Origin: Agathobacter sp.
GTDB lineage: Bacteria > Bacillota > Clostridia > Lachnospirales > Lachnospiraceae
DNA length: 64,000 nucleotides
NCBI GenBank assembly: GCA_022775045.1
Contig: JALFLB010000039.1
Coordinates: 1 to 64,000 of the forward strand
Reading direction: 5' to 3'
Below the pieces are notes generated by a model, which was not told the origin of the DNA, ran no database searches, and saw only the letters and a program-made list of their open reading frames with translations. Each line of letters begins with the position of its first letter. The first letter of the stretch is position 1. This document shows, piece after piece, positions 25,071 to 34,962 of the stretch. The translations under genes were made by a program, and so were the position numbers.

Positions 25071-26483
25071 ATGAAAAGAAGATTGCGTGTATACAAAAAG
25101 ACAGTGAGTATTGTCAGTGAGACAGCAACAGGAATGTATGAGAGTCTTGCGGGAAACCAGAAAGGATTTCTTTTAGAGAGCTATGACAAGAATTATGACC
25201 GCTATACCTTTTTTGGAAGTGAGCCGGAGGAAATTATTACTTCAAAAGGGAATGCACTTGTCATTACAAAAAGTGATGGAACAAAAGAAATCCGGGAAGG
25301 TAATCCACTGGAGCGGCTGAAGGAATATTACAGTGAATTTGATATTGTTAAGGATAATGAGGAACTTTCGTTTTCCGGCGGTTTAGTTGGCAATCTTGGA
25401 TATGATTTTGTCCGATATGCGGAGGTGCTTCCAGACAACAATCCGGATGAAATCGGAATTGAGACAATTCAGATGATGCTGATGACGGAATTTATTATGG
25501 TTGATCATGTTGCGGAGACATTGACGGGAATTGTTCTTGGCGAAGATAGTGAGGAAGGAAGAAAAGCAGCGCTTGCGAAGGCGGAGGCAATGATTGTCAA
25601 GGCACGAAAAGGTGGTGGAGATGCTCCGAAAAGGAATTTTGTTCATGATGGTGTGATTATCCACCAGTCTGATACTCTTGAAGAGTATAGTGCCAAAGTG
25701 GATAGAATCAAAGAATACATTCGCGAGGGACATATTTTCCAAACGGTTCTTTCACAGAGGTGGACAGTACAGACTGGGCAGAGTGGATTTGAACTGTATA
25801 AGGAACTTCGTGAACTCAATCCTTCTCCGTATCTGTATTACTTCAACTATGGTGATTTTGAAGTGATTGGAAGTTCACCGGAAATGATTGTTAAGCAACA
25901 GGGAAATCGTGTGTATACTTGTCCAATTGCTGGAACGAGACGGCGAGGTGTTGACGCGGAAGAAGATGCATTGTTGCGGGATGAACTGTTACAGGATGAA
26001 AAAGAGAGAGCCGAGCATGTCATGTTGGTAGATCTGGCCAGAAATGATATGGGGCGGATATCTGAGTTTGGAACCGTAAAGGTGACACAATTTATGGAAG
26101 TACAAAACTATTCCCACGTTATGCATATCGTATCTATGGTGGAGGGGCGCAAGAAGGGAGAATTTCATCCGCTGGATTTAGTGTCTTCATTTCTCCCGGC
26201 GGGAACATTGAGCGGGGCACCAAAGATTCGTGCGATGGAGATTATCGATGAGCTTGAGAACGTAAGACGAGGATTGTACGGTGGAGCAACCGGATATATT
26301 GATTTTTCCGGAGACATGGATTTCTGCATCACAATCCGAACCATGATTAAAAAAGGGGATAAGGTATATTTACAGGCCGGGGCAGGAATCGTTGCGGATT
26401 CTGTGCCGGAAAATGAATATCAGGAATGCTGCAATAAGGTGATGGCACTTGCAAAGACATTGGTTGAGGAGGAAAACTTATGA
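25071..26483 (+). CDS. trpE: anthranilate synthase component I
   Basis: About 470 residues from ATG 25071, which has AAGGAGAAAGAGG upstream; the frame extended to 25047 includes that ribosome site and is rejected. TrpE converts chorismate to anthranilate using ammonia from TrpG. The chorismate-binding half shows 'REGHIFQTVLSQRWTVQT', 'LYYFNYGDFEVIGSSPEM', 'CPIAGTRRRGVDAEEDALL' and 'GATGYIDFSGDMDFCITIRT'. First gene of the trp operon; overlaps trpG by 4 bases (ATGA). Confidence 0.96.
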   Translation: MKRRLRVYKKTVSIVSETATGMYESLAGNQKGFLLESYDKNYDRYTFFGSEPEEIITSKGNALVITKSDGTKEIREGNPLERLKEYYSEFDIVKDNEELSFSGGLVGNLGYDFVRYAEVLPDNNPDEIGIETIQMMLMTEFIMVDHVAETLTGIVLGEDSEEGRKAALAKAEAMIVKARKGGGDAPKRNFVHDGVIIHQSDTLEEYSAKVDRIKEYIREGHIFQTVLSQRWTVQTGQSGFELYKELRELNPSPYLYYFNYGDFEVIGSSPEMIVKQQGNRVYTCPIAGTRRRGVDAEEDALLRDELLQDEKERAEHVMLVDLARNDMGRISEFGTVKVTQFMEVQNYSHVMHIVSMVEGRKKGEFHPLDLVSSFLPAGTLSGAPKIRAMEIIDELENVRRGLYGGATGYIDFSGDMDFCITIRTMIKKGDKVYLQAGAGIVADSVPENEYQECCNKVMALAKTLVEEENL

Positions 26484-27049
26484 TATTACTGATTGATAAT
26501 TACGATTCGTTTACCTACAATCTGTATCAGTATATTGGAATCTTTGATTCTGACATCAAGGTTATTCGAAATGATAAGATCACGATTAAAGAAATTGAAG
26601 AGATGGATCCGCAGAGGATTGTTTTATCACCGGGTCCAAAGAGTCCTAAGGATGCAGGAATTTGTACGGATGTGGTAAAAACGTTTACTGGTAAAAAGCC
26701 GATTCTTGGAATATGCCTGGGACATCAGTGTATTGGAGAAGCGTTGGGAGGAACCGTTTCTTACGCAAAAGCACTTTTTCATGGTAAACAGTCGCTCATT
26801 GAACATGATGGAAGCAGTGTCTTTACGGGAATCAATTCCCCGATTAAAGTGGCGAGATACCATTCTCTGGCACTTCAGGAAGCAGATCTGCCGGAGTGTC
26901 TCAGAGTGCTGGCAAGAACAGCAGATGGTGAGATTATGGCAGTTCGTCATAAGCAATATCCGGTTGTCGGGCTGCAGTTTCATCCTGAATCGATTTACAC
27001 AGAGCATGGAAAGAGAATTATTGAAAACTTTGTGAATGATACCTTGTAA
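26480..27049 (+). CDS. trpG: anthranilate synthase component II, glutamine amidotransferase
   Basis: 189 residues, class I amidotransferase. It hydrolyses glutamine and channels ammonia to TrpE. The nucleophile Cys is in 'ILGICLGHQCIGEALGG' and the His-Glu pair in 'VGLQFHPESIYTEHG'. Opens with 'ILLIDNYDSFTYNLYQY'. It could double as PabA, since no pab genes are in the window. ATG overlaps the trpE stop. Confidence 0.95.
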   Translation: MILLIDNYDSFTYNLYQYIGIFDSDIKVIRNDKITIKEIEEMDPQRIVLSPGPKSPKDAGICTDVVKTFTGKKPILGICLGHQCIGEALGGTVSYAKALFHGKQSLIEHDGSSVFTGINSPIKVARYHSLALQEADLPECLRVLARTADGEIMAVRHKQYPVVGLQFHPESIYTEHGKRIIENFVNDTL

Positions 27050-27072
27050 TAGAAATAGTCAGGAGAACAGAT

Positions 27073-27849
27073 ATGATTTTAGATGAGATTGTTACGGATA
27101 AGAAAAAACGTCTTATGGAACAGAAAAAGAGTATTTCACCGCAGGAGATGCGGAAGATGGCAGAACAGACAAAAACTCGTAACAGAGACTGCTTTTATAG
27201 CAATTTGAAAAAGCCGGGACTGTCCATTATTGGAGAGTTTAAAAAGGCTTCGCCAAGCTTGGGAAAAATTACCAGCAAGATAGATCTTCTTGAAAGAATC
27301 GAGGATTACAATGCATCGGTAGATGCAATTTCCTGTTTGACTGAGGAGGATCATTTCAATGGTAATGCTGATTATTTAATCCAGATTAGAAAAATGTCGG
27401 AATTACCAATTTTACGAAAAGACTTTATGATTGATGAATATCAGTTTTATGAGGCGAAAACAATTGGAGCGGATGCGGTGCTTCTGATCACGGCGATTCT
27501 GGATGATGTGCAGATGCATGATTTTTATCAACTTGCAAGACAGCTCGAACTGGATGTGCTTGTGGAGACACATGATGAGAGAGAAGTTGATCGGGCAATG
27601 AAGATTAATCCGCGCATTATTGGGGTGAATAACCGCAACCTCAAAGATTTTTCCATCACCCTTGAGACGACAAAAAGACTTCGCTCTTATGTACCGGAGG
27701 AAAAGGTCTTTGTTGCGGAGAGCGGAATTATGGGAGACGATGATGTTCGTTTTTTAAGAGCGTGCGGTGTGGATGCTTTTTTAATCGGGCGTGCATTTAT
27801 GGAATCAGAGAATCCGAAAATGCTTGCAGGAAAGTGGAAAGAATTATGA
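27073..27849 (+). CDS. trpC: indole-3-glycerol phosphate synthase
   Basis: 258 residues, TIM barrel that closes the indole ring from CdRP. Motifs are 'IIGEFKKASPSLGKI', 'LPILRKDFMIDEYQ', 'GADAVLLITAILDD', 'IGVNNRNLKDF' and 'VFVAESGI'. AGGAGA lies 7 bases upstream of the ATG. The stop overlaps the trpF start (ATGA). Confidence 0.96.
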   Translation: MILDEIVTDKKKRLMEQKKSISPQEMRKMAEQTKTRNRDCFYSNLKKPGLSIIGEFKKASPSLGKITSKIDLLERIEDYNASVDAISCLTEEDHFNGNADYLIQIRKMSELPILRKDFMIDEYQFYEAKTIGADAVLLITAILDDVQMHDFYQLARQLELDVLVETHDEREVDRAMKINPRIIGVNNRNLKDFSITLETTKRLRSYVPEEKVFVAESGIMGDDDVRFLRACGVDAFLIGRAFMESENPKMLAGKWKEL

Positions 27850-28487
27850 AAGTAAAGATATGTGGATTGACACATCCCAAAGAAGCCGAATTTCTAAATG
27901 AGGCAGGTGCAGATTATGCAGGATTTGTTTTTTTTGAACCGAGCAAGCGCAATGTAACTCTGGAACAATCACAGGAGATTCGAATGCGTTTGGATACAGC
28001 AATTAAAACCGTTGCTGTGACAGTGGCGCCGGATGTGTCACTGGTAGAAAAGCTGGGGAGTGCCGGATTTGATATTTTACAGGTACATAAAGAGTTGAAG
28101 CCGGAGGTGCTTGAAGCTGTACAGATTCCAGTCTGGTATGCAGTCAACTTATCGGATGTGTCGGGTCTTAATGAAAAGACCAGATTTATTAAGGAACTTC
28201 CGAAAATATTGTCTGATAAAATTGAGGCCATTGTGGTGGATGCGGGAGAATATGGAAGCGGTAAAACATTTGACTGGAAGAAATCGCAGATAGGACTGCG
28301 GAAACAAAATATTTTTAAGGGAAGAAAATTTATCCTGGCGGGTGGTTTAAATGCTTCGAATGTTGAGGAAGGCATCCGCCTTTTCGAACCGGATGCAGTG
28401 GACGTAAGTTCGGGTGTGGAGAGCACAGGCGGTAAGGATCGGAATTTAATCAAAGAATTTACAGGAAAGGTGAAAGGTTATGAATAA
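27846..28487 (+). CDS. trpF: phosphoribosylanthranilate isomerase
   Basis: About 213 residues from ATG 27846, overlapping the trpC stop by 4 bases; the longer frame to 27762 lies inside trpC and has no ribosome site. Motifs are '[17 protein letters not shown]', '[15 protein letters not shown]', 'DILQVHKEL' and '[14 protein letters not shown]'. It catalyses the Amadori rearrangement of PRA to CdRP. Overlaps trpB by 8 bases. Confidence 0.94.
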   Translation: MKVKICGLTHPKEAEFLNEAGADYAGFVFFEPSKRNVTLEQSQEIRMRLDTAIKTVAVTVAPDVSLVEKLGSAGFDILQVHKELKPEVLEAVQIPVWYAVNLSDVSGLNEKTRFIKELPKILSDKIEAIVVDAGEYGSGKTFDWKKSQIGLRKQNIFKGRKFILAGGLNASNVEEGIRLFEPDAVDVSSGVESTGGKDRNLIKEFTGKVKGYE

Positions 28488-29667
28488 GAAAGCTTATTAT
28501 GGAGAATTTGGTGGTCAGTATGTATCAGAGTCGCTGATGAATACCCTTGAGGAGTTGGAACATGCTTTTGAGGAGGCAATCCATGATCCGGGATTTATGG
28601 AGAAATATCATTATTATCTGCGTCAGTATGTAGGGCGTGAGACACCTCTTTACTTTGCGGAGCGTCTTTCGGAGAAATATGGGACAAAAATTTATTTAAA
28701 GAGAGAAGATCTGAATCATACCGGTGCCCACAAGATCAACAATGTAATCGGGCAGATTCTTTTGGCAAAGCGCATGGGAAAGACAAAGGTCATAGCAGAG
28801 ACCGGAGCCGGGCAGCATGGTGTTGCTACGGCTACCGGTGCAGCGCTGTTTGATATGGAATGTACAGTATATATGGGAAAAGAGGATATGGAGCGTCAGA
28901 AGCTAAATGTAATGCGCATGGAAATGCTGGGGGCAAAGGTCGTCTCTGTAGAATCGGGAAGCAATACATTAAAGGATGCCACCAACGAGGCAATTCGTAC
29001 ATGGGCAAAGACAGCAGAGGATACTTTCTACGTAATCGGTTCTGCCGTGGGACCACATCCGTATCCGAAAATGGTCAAGGAATTTCAAAGCGTGATCAGC
29101 CGTGAGGCAAAACGACAACACATGGAGGTGGAAGGACGAAATCCGGATGTTGTTATGGCGTGTGTGGGTGGGGGATCTAATTCCATTGGAATGTTTGCAG
29201 ATTTTATTGATGAGAAGGATGTAGAGTTAATTGGTGTAGAGGCAGCGGGACTCGGAATTGAGACCGGAAAGCACGCATCTGCGATGGCTCTTGGTGAGCC
29301 AGGAGTATTGCATGGTATGAAATCTTACCTTTTGCAGGATCCGGATGGCAATATCCAACTGGCACATTCCATTTCTGCGGGACTAGATTATCCGGGAGTA
29401 GGACCGGAGCATGCTTATCTTCGAGATACCGGTCGAGCAAAGTATGTTTCCATCACAGATAAAGAGGCAATGGATGCTCTGATGGAGCTCTGTAAGCTGG
29501 AAGGAATCATTCCGGCAATTGAAAGTGCACACGCTATTGCTTATGCAATAAAGAAGGCAAAAGAGATGACAAAGGATCAGAGTATGATTGTTTGCCTGTC
29601 CGGCCGTGGTGATAAGGATGTCAATACAATTTCAGATTATCTGGCTGGAAAGGGATATTTAAATTAG
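28480..29667 (+). CDS. trpB: tryptophan synthase beta chain
   Basis: 395 residues, PLP enzyme joining indole and serine. The PLP lysine is in '[14 protein letters not shown]', with '[18 protein letters not shown]', the phosphate loop '[12 protein letters not shown]' and '[10 protein letters not shown]'. Standard TrpB1-type length. Starts within the end of trpF, so translational coupling is likely. Confidence 0.97.
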   Translation: MNKKAYYGEFGGQYVSESLMNTLEELEHAFEEAIHDPGFMEKYHYYLRQYVGRETPLYFAERLSEKYGTKIYLKREDLNHTGAHKINNVIGQILLAKRMGKTKVIAETGAGQHGVATATGAALFDMECTVYMGKEDMERQKLNVMRMEMLGAKVVSVESGSNTLKDATNEAIRTWAKTAEDTFYVIGSAVGPHPYPKMVKEFQSVISREAKRQHMEVEGRNPDVVMACVGGGSNSIGMFADFIDEKDVELIGVEAAGLGIETGKHASAMALGEPGVLHGMKSYLLQDPDGNIQLAHSISAGLDYPGVGPEHAYLRDTGRAKYVSITDKEAMDALMELCKLEGIIPAIESAHAIAYAIKKAKEMTKDQSMIVCLSGRGDKDVNTISDYLAGKGYLN

Positions 29668-29692
29668 GATTAGATAAATTGGAGGAAAGAAT

Positions 29693-30487
29693 ATGAATCG
29701 TATCGAGAATGCTCTTGCAGCATTGCAGGAGAAAAAAGAAAAAGCGTTTATTACATATATTACAGCAGGACTGCCAAATTATGGAAAGACAAAGGAATTG
29801 ATCCATGCACAGGAAAAGGCGGGGACAGATATTATTGAACTGGGAATTCCTTTTTCAGATCCGGTTGCGGATGGCCCGGTTATTCAGGCGGCATCCTATG
29901 ATGCTATTTTGAAGGGGGCAACCTTGGAGAAAACATTTTCCTGTATGCAGGAGCTTCGGGGGGAAGGCGTGGAGATGCCCATCATTTTTATGATGTATTA
30001 CAATACGGTTCTTCATTACGGAGTACAGAAATTTGTGGAGATGTGTCATAAAAGCGGAGTGGATGGACTGATTATTCCGGATCTTCCGTTTGAGGAGCAG
30101 GAGGAGCTTTCTGCTGCGTTGGAAGGAGATGATGCAACAATTCTGATTCAACTTGTATCGCCGGTTTCAAAGGAGCGGGTACCGAAACTTTTGGAGAATG
30201 CGAGAGGTTTTGTTTACTGCGTGTCCGCTATGGGGGTAACAGGTCAGGAGGCAAATTTCCACAAAGAGGTCATCAGTTATCTTTCCTGTGTGAAAGAGGT
30301 ATCTAAGATCCCAGTGATGATGGGATTTGGAATCCGTACGGCGGAGGATGTCCGGCCGATGAAGGATATTATCGATGGGGCAATCGTTGGCTCACACTTT
30401 ATTAATCTGATGAGGAAAAGCAATTTTTCTGCAGAGACAGCAATGAAGTATTGCAGTACATTTAAAAAAGAATTAAATCAACTTTAA
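29693..30487 (+). CDS. trpA: tryptophan synthase alpha chain
   Basis: 264 residues, TIM barrel that cleaves indole-3-glycerol phosphate and passes indole to TrpB. The active-site Glu and Asp are in 'IIELGIPFSDPVADGPVIQ', with 'YITAGLP' and 'YCVSAMGVTG'. ATG follows TTGGAGGAAAG. Confidence 0.96.
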   Translation: MNRIENALAALQEKKEKAFITYITAGLPNYGKTKELIHAQEKAGTDIIELGIPFSDPVADGPVIQAASYDAILKGATLEKTFSCMQELRGEGVEMPIIFMMYYNTVLHYGVQKFVEMCHKSGVDGLIIPDLPFEEQEELSAALEGDDATILIQLVSPVSKERVPKLLENARGFVYCVSAMGVTGQEANFHKEVISYLSCVKEVSKIPVMMGFGIRTAEDVRPMKDIIDGAIVGSHFINLMRKSNFSAETAMKYCSTFKKELNQL

Positions 30488-30521
30488 AAATCTTTTGGTT
30501 AGATAGAAGGAGGAGCAGATC

Positions 30522-31532
30522 ATGAAAGAAATTTTAGGTAAATTAGTAGAAGGGAAAAATCTGACAAAGGAAGAGGCAATGAGGGCACAGGAACTCATAT
30601 TGACAGGGCAGGCAACTCAGGCACAGATTGCAGGTTTTCTTACAGCACTCCGAATGAAGGGGGAGACACTTGATGAGATTACAGGTCTTGCTGCAGTGCT
30701 CAGAGAAAAAGCAAACACCATCTCGCCGAAGGTTGACAATTATATAGATTTTGTAGGAACAGGAGGAGATGGTACATCTACATTTAATATTTCTACAACC
30801 TCTGCATTTGTTGTTGCAGCAGCCGGGCTTCCGGTGGCAAAGCATGGAAACCGTTCTATTTCTTCCAAGAGTGGAGCTGGTGATGTGCTTGAGTCGCTTG
30901 GCGTAAATATTTCTGCAGATCCGGCAGTTGTAGAAAAGTGTGTGGAGGATGTTGGAATTGGATTTATGTTTGCCCCAAATTTCAATCCATCTATGAAGTA
31001 TGTGGGGCCTGTTCGTAAGGAAATGGGAATCCGTACCGTATTTAATATTTTAGGACCTCTTTCCAATCCGTCACGGGCGAAAGCAATGCTGATTGGTGTT
31101 TATTCGCCAAAGCTTACTGAGGTAATTGCAGGTGCAATTATGAATCTTGGGGTTGAAAGAGGGTTTGTCGTCAGCGGTGAAGATAATATGGATGAACTGA
31201 CACTGACAGGGGAAACTACAGTTTCTGAGATCAGGGATGGCAACATTACCACCTATACCGTGACTCCGGAACAGTTTGGATTGAAGCGTTGTAAGATTGA
31301 TGAAATACAGGGAGGAGACGGAAAGGTAAACGCAAAGATTGCAAAAGATATTCTTTCAGGAAAAGAACAGAGTGCCAAGAGAGATATTGTTCTGTTGAAT
31401 GCCGGTGCGGCTCTTTATATTGGTGGCAAAGTAGACAGTATGAAAGATGGAATTGTGCTTGCAGCACAGACGATTGATTCAGGAAAAGCAATGCAGAAAT
31501 TGGAAGCATTGGTTAATGCAACTGCAAATTAA
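30522..31532 (+). CDS. trpD: anthranilate phosphoribosyltransferase
   Basis: 336 residues. It attaches PRPP ribose phosphate to anthranilate. Motifs are 'VGTGGDGTSTFNISTTSAFV', 'KHGNRSISSKSGAGDVLE' and 'LGPLSNPSRAKA'. It is the last gene of the operon, after trpA, rather than between trpG and trpC as in many Firmicutes. AAGGAGGAG precedes the ATG. No strong terminator is seen after it; the 160 bases to the next gene hold only AT-rich sequence. Confidence 0.96.
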   Translation: MKEILGKLVEGKNLTKEEAMRAQELILTGQATQAQIAGFLTALRMKGETLDEITGLAAVLREKANTISPKVDNYIDFVGTGGDGTSTFNISTTSAFVVAAAGLPVAKHGNRSISSKSGAGDVLESLGVNISADPAVVEKCVEDVGIGFMFAPNFNPSMKYVGPVRKEMGIRTVFNILGPLSNPSRAKAMLIGVYSPKLTEVIAGAIMNLGVERGFVVSGEDNMDELTLTGETTVSEIRDGNITTYTVTPEQFGLKRCKIDEIQGGDGKVNAKIAKDILSGKEQSAKRDIVLLNAGAALYIGGKVDSMKDGIVLAAQTIDSGKAMQKLEALVNATAN

Positions 31533-31695
31533 GTTTTTATTCTGATGGTTTAGTCTTTTTACACAAAATATTGAAAAAAAGTTAGTGAATATTCCAATTT
31601 ACATCTGTTGCAAGGTTAAATATAATTAAATACGAAAAAATACGAAATAAAAATTGCAATCTCGCAATATAGAACAGATTGGAAGGAGTGGTGGA

Positions 31696-33606
31696 ATGCA
31701 AAAAGAATGTTATCTGGGAGAAGGCCTTGGAGCAATCTACCAAAGAACACATACAGATTTCCGGCTTTGGGCACCATCGGCAGATGAGGTGAAGCTGCGC
31801 CTGTATGAGCACGGAGATGGTGACTGTCTTCTTGAGGAGATTCCGATGAAACCAGATGTGCAGGGAACCTGGTTTGTTTCCAAAACGGGGGATTTGAACA
31901 AGGTTTATTATACTTATCAGGTGACACGAAAAGAAACAACTGTTGAGACGCAGGATCCTTATTCGATTGCTGTCGGAGTGAATGGTATGCGAAGTATGGT
32001 TGTGGATCGAAGAACCACAGATCCTATTGGTTTTATTACAGATCATGGACCGAAAGTGAAAAGTAAGACGGATTTGGTTGTTTGTGAGGTGTCAATTGCA
32101 GATATAACTGGAGATGTAACTTCTGGCGTGAAGCATCCGGGAAAGTATCTTGGACTTGCGGAGCTGGGAACCCGGAATTCTTCCGGTCAGGCTACGGGGC
32201 TGGATTATTTGAAAGAACTTGGGATAACGCATGTGCAGCTCATGCCATCATTTGATTTCGCCAGTATAGATGAATCTGCGCAGGGACAGTATAACTGGGG
32301 ATATGATCCTCTGAATTTCAATGTTCCGGAAGGATCCTATTCTACAGATCCATTTCATGGTGAGGTCCGGATCAGGGAATTCAAAGAGATGGTTGCCACC
32401 TTGCATAGAGCGGGCATTGGTGTGATTATGGATGTTGTGTATAATCACATGTTTAACGCAGAGGACAGTTGCTTTGAAAAAGCAGAGCCGGATTATTTCT
32501 TCAGGAAGGATGGAGACCGCTATTCGGATGCATCCGCTTGTGGAAATGAGACTGCTTCAGAACATCCGATGGTACATAAATATATCGTTGATTCCGTGTG
32601 CTATTGGGCAAAAGAATATCATATTGATGGATTCCGGTTTGATCTGATGGGAGTGTTGGATGTTGATACTCTGAATGATTTGAGTAAAAAGTTAAAGAAA
32701 ATCAATCCTTCGATCATTTTATATGGTGAGGGCTGGACTGGTGGAGACTCAATTCTTCCAGCATATCAAAGAGCAATGAAAACCAATGTGCGTATGCTTG
32801 ATGGAATTGGAATGTTTTCGGATGATATTCGGGATACCATCCGTGGGCATGTATTCTACGATCAGGAGTGCGGTTTTGTGAACGGTCATCCAGGCATGGA
32901 AAATGCAGTGCGTTACAGCGTGACGGGTGCAGTATGGCACCCACAGGTGGATTACGCTGCTTACATGTATACACAAGGCGGACCATGGGCAGAGAGCCCA
33001 CAAGATACCGTAAGTTACATATCCTGTCATGATAATCTGACTCTGTGGGATAAACTGGCAATATCAAGACCGGATTGCAGCAAGGAGGAGCGGTTTTCTA
33101 TGAATCGTCTTGCTGCTGCGATGGTATTTACTTCTCAGGGAATGCCATTCTTTTTAAGCGGGGAAGAATTTGCCAGAACAAAGCCGATTGAAGGCAGCGA
33201 CGAAGTGTCAGATAACAGCTATAATCTGCCGCTTTTTACAAATGCAATACGTTATAAATGGACAGCTGAACAGGAGTCATTGATACAGTATTATAAAGGA
33301 TTGATTGCTTTTCGAAAGAAACATGAGGGACTGAGACTTCCGACAGCAGAGCTGGTGCGTAAAAGCATTCATTTTATAGAGAATCTGCCGGATAATATTG
33401 TGGCATTTACAATAGCAGGAGAGGAACAGCTCTTTGTAGTTTACAATGCGAATGAGCAAGAGGTTCAGATTGCATTGCCGGATGGGAGAACATGGGAGGC
33501 CTATATTGATGGAACCCGTGCCGGAACGGAAGTGCTGTGGAAAGCAACTGATTTAGTAAAAGTAGACGCAGTCAGCTGCGTGGTGCTTACTGCGTCATCT
33601 TGTTGA
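31696..33606 (+). CDS. pulA: type I pullulanase / glycogen-debranching GH13 enzyme
   Basis: About 636 residues from ATG 31696 (GGAAGGAGTGG upstream). No signal peptide, so cytoplasmic. CBM48-like N-terminal domain (about 15-100, 'DFRLWAPSADEVKLRLYEHG') and GH13_14 barrel with the type I mark 'YNWGYDPLNFNVPEGSYS'. The four GH13 regions are present: 'DVVYNHMFN', nucleophile Asp in 'GFRFDLMG', acid Glu in 'LYGEGW' and 'ISCHDN'. It cleaves alpha-1,6 links in glycogen or imported branched maltodextrins. Together with malQ nearby it suggests intracellular glucan turnover. Its 3' end overlaps the convergent CLC gene by 20 bases. Confidence 0.94.
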   Translation: MQKECYLGEGLGAIYQRTHTDFRLWAPSADEVKLRLYEHGDGDCLLEEIPMKPDVQGTWFVSKTGDLNKVYYTYQVTRKETTVETQDPYSIAVGVNGMRSMVVDRRTTDPIGFITDHGPKVKSKTDLVVCEVSIADITGDVTSGVKHPGKYLGLAELGTRNSSGQATGLDYLKELGITHVQLMPSFDFASIDESAQGQYNWGYDPLNFNVPEGSYSTDPFHGEVRIREFKEMVATLHRAGIGVIMDVVYNHMFNAEDSCFEKAEPDYFFRKDGDRYSDASACGNETASEHPMVHKYIVDSVCYWAKEYHIDGFRFDLMGVLDVDTLNDLSKKLKKINPSIILYGEGWTGGDSILPAYQRAMKTNVRMLDGIGMFSDDIRDTIRGHVFYDQECGFVNGHPGMENAVRYSVTGAVWHPQVDYAAYMYTQGGPWAESPQDTVSYISCHDNLTLWDKLAISRPDCSKEERFSMNRLAAAMVFTSQGMPFFLSGEEFARTKPIEGSDEVSDNSYNLPLFTNAIRYKWTAEQESLIQYYKGLIAFRKKHEGLRLPTAELVRKSIHFIENLPDNIVAFTIAGEEQLFVVYNANEQEVQIALPDGRTWEAYIDGTRAGTEVLWKATDLVKVDAVSCVVLTASSC

Positions 33607-34846
33607 TATAATTGGTTTTGTATTTGGAATAAACAATCTTCTGGCTGCGATATAATCCGAAGTAGCCGGACAGCATGTAGCTGAGCGCGGTTGCAAGGAG
33701 AAAATAAGGCATCCCCTCGTAGCCAAACAGTTCAAAGCTGATAAGCAGAGAAGTAATCGGACAGTTGGTTACACCGCAGAAAACGGCAGTCATGCCGACC
33801 GCAGAACAAAGTGATGGTGAAAAATTCATCAGGTTACCGAACAGGCATCCGAAGGAGGCACCAACGAATAGAGTTGGAACAATCTCACCGCCTTTGTATC
33901 CGGCGCCAAGTGTCAGTGCTGTGAAGAGCATTTTGAGTAGAAATGCGACTGGAATAACATTTCCGTGAATGCATTGTCTGATCACATCGGTACCGGCACC
34001 ATTGTAGTTGTGGTTGCCTACAAGCAGGGTTAGGACAATGATGATACAGCCGCCGATAAAAATGCGAAGGTATGCATTATTGAAGAATCGTTTGTAAAGC
34101 TCTTCACTTTTATGGAGCATAATACAGAAGATAATACTGACCAAAGCGCTCAGTACGGCAAGAAATGAAATCTTTATTGCCGGCAGAATGCCAAAATCCG
34201 GGATGGAACCCAGTGAAAAAAGGCTTCCTGATATTCCGAAGGAAACGGCAATTCCGTGCGCAACTAGAGAACTGATCACACAGGGAACAAGTGCGATGTA
34301 ATACATGATTCCAACGCTCACCATTTCCATAGGGAGAATGGCGGCTGCCATAGGGGTGCCGAACAGAGCAGAGAAGGCAGCACTCATTCCACACATGATC
34401 ATAACATGCTTGTCTTTTTCATCAAATCGGAACAATTTACCAAGTGCATTGCCGATGCTGCCTCCCATTTGGAGAGCTGCACCTTCACGACCGGCAGAAC
34501 CGCCGAAGAGATGGGTGATCAGCGTAGAGATGAAAATGAGTGGAGCCATACGTAGTGGAAGTTCGTCATCCGAATGGATTGCCGAGATGACGAGATTGGT
34601 TCCGGTATCCTTCTCATTATGGAGAAGCTGATATGAGGCAACAATTGCGAGACCTCCGACAGGGAGGAGATACAACAGCCAGGGATTTTGTGTGCGCAGC
34701 ACGGTTACCAGAGTCAGTCCAAAATAGAAAGCAGTTCCACACAGACCGACCAGGCTTCCGACCAAAATAGCAAAGATAACCCACTTGACGGATACGATGC
34801 CTCGGTGCAGGTTATGTTTGATTTTGTGTTTCATAACATCATTCAT
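33587..34846 (-). CDS. CLC family transporter, probably CLC-F (fluoride) type
   Basis: About 419 residues from ATG 34846, which has AAAGGTGG upstream on the minus strand; an in-frame extension to 34912 has no such site. Multi-pass protein. The CLC signature regions read 'LPLRMAPLIFISTLITHLFG', 'GGSAGREGAALQMG' (GREG with the gating Glu), 'GTPMAAAILPMEM' and 'YKGGEIVPTLFVGASFG'. The GREG and GGE variants with the RMAP stretch resemble fluoride/proton antiporter members more than chloride ones. No fluoride riboswitch was seen in the leader, so the ion remains uncertain. Confidence 0.85.
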   Translation of the reverse strand: MNDVMKHKIKHNLHRGIVSVKWVIFAILVGSLVGLCGTAFYFGLTLVTVLRTQNPWLLYLLPVGGLAIVASYQLLHNEKDTGTNLVISAIHSDDELPLRMAPLIFISTLITHLFGGSAGREGAALQMGGSIGNALGKLFRFDEKDKHVMIMCGMSAAFSALFGTPMAAAILPMEMVSVGIMYYIALVPCVISSLVAHGIAVSFGISGSLFSLGSIPDFGILPAIKISFLAVLSALVSIIFCIMLHKSEELYKRFFNNAYLRIFIGGCIIIVLTLLVGNHNYNGAGTDVIRQCIHGNVIPVAFLLKMLFTALTLGAGYKGGEIVPTLFVGASFGCLFGNLMNFSPSLCSAVGMTAVFCGVTNCPITSLLISFELFGYEGMPYFLLATALSYMLSGYFGLYRSQKIVYSKYKTNYINKMTQ

Positions 34847-34897
34847 AAAAAAACCACCTTTTCTTTTATGCTTCCATACTAGCATTGAAAAATGCTT

Positions 34898-34926
34898 TTT
34901 ACAAGAGGACAAAAAGGTGGTATGAT
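34898..34926 (+). promoter_or_regulatory. malQ promoter
   Basis: TTTACA (34898-34903), 17 bases, TATGAT (34921-34926), 37 bases before malQ and divergent from the CLC gene. Confidence 0.65.
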
Positions 34927-34962
34927 ATAAAAGTAGTTTAAAACTATCAGGAGGAATAACTT

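Noticed and set aside
34847-34962. Fluoride riboswitch before the CLC gene
   Set aside because: No crcB-motif core was recognisable in the leader on the minus strand.
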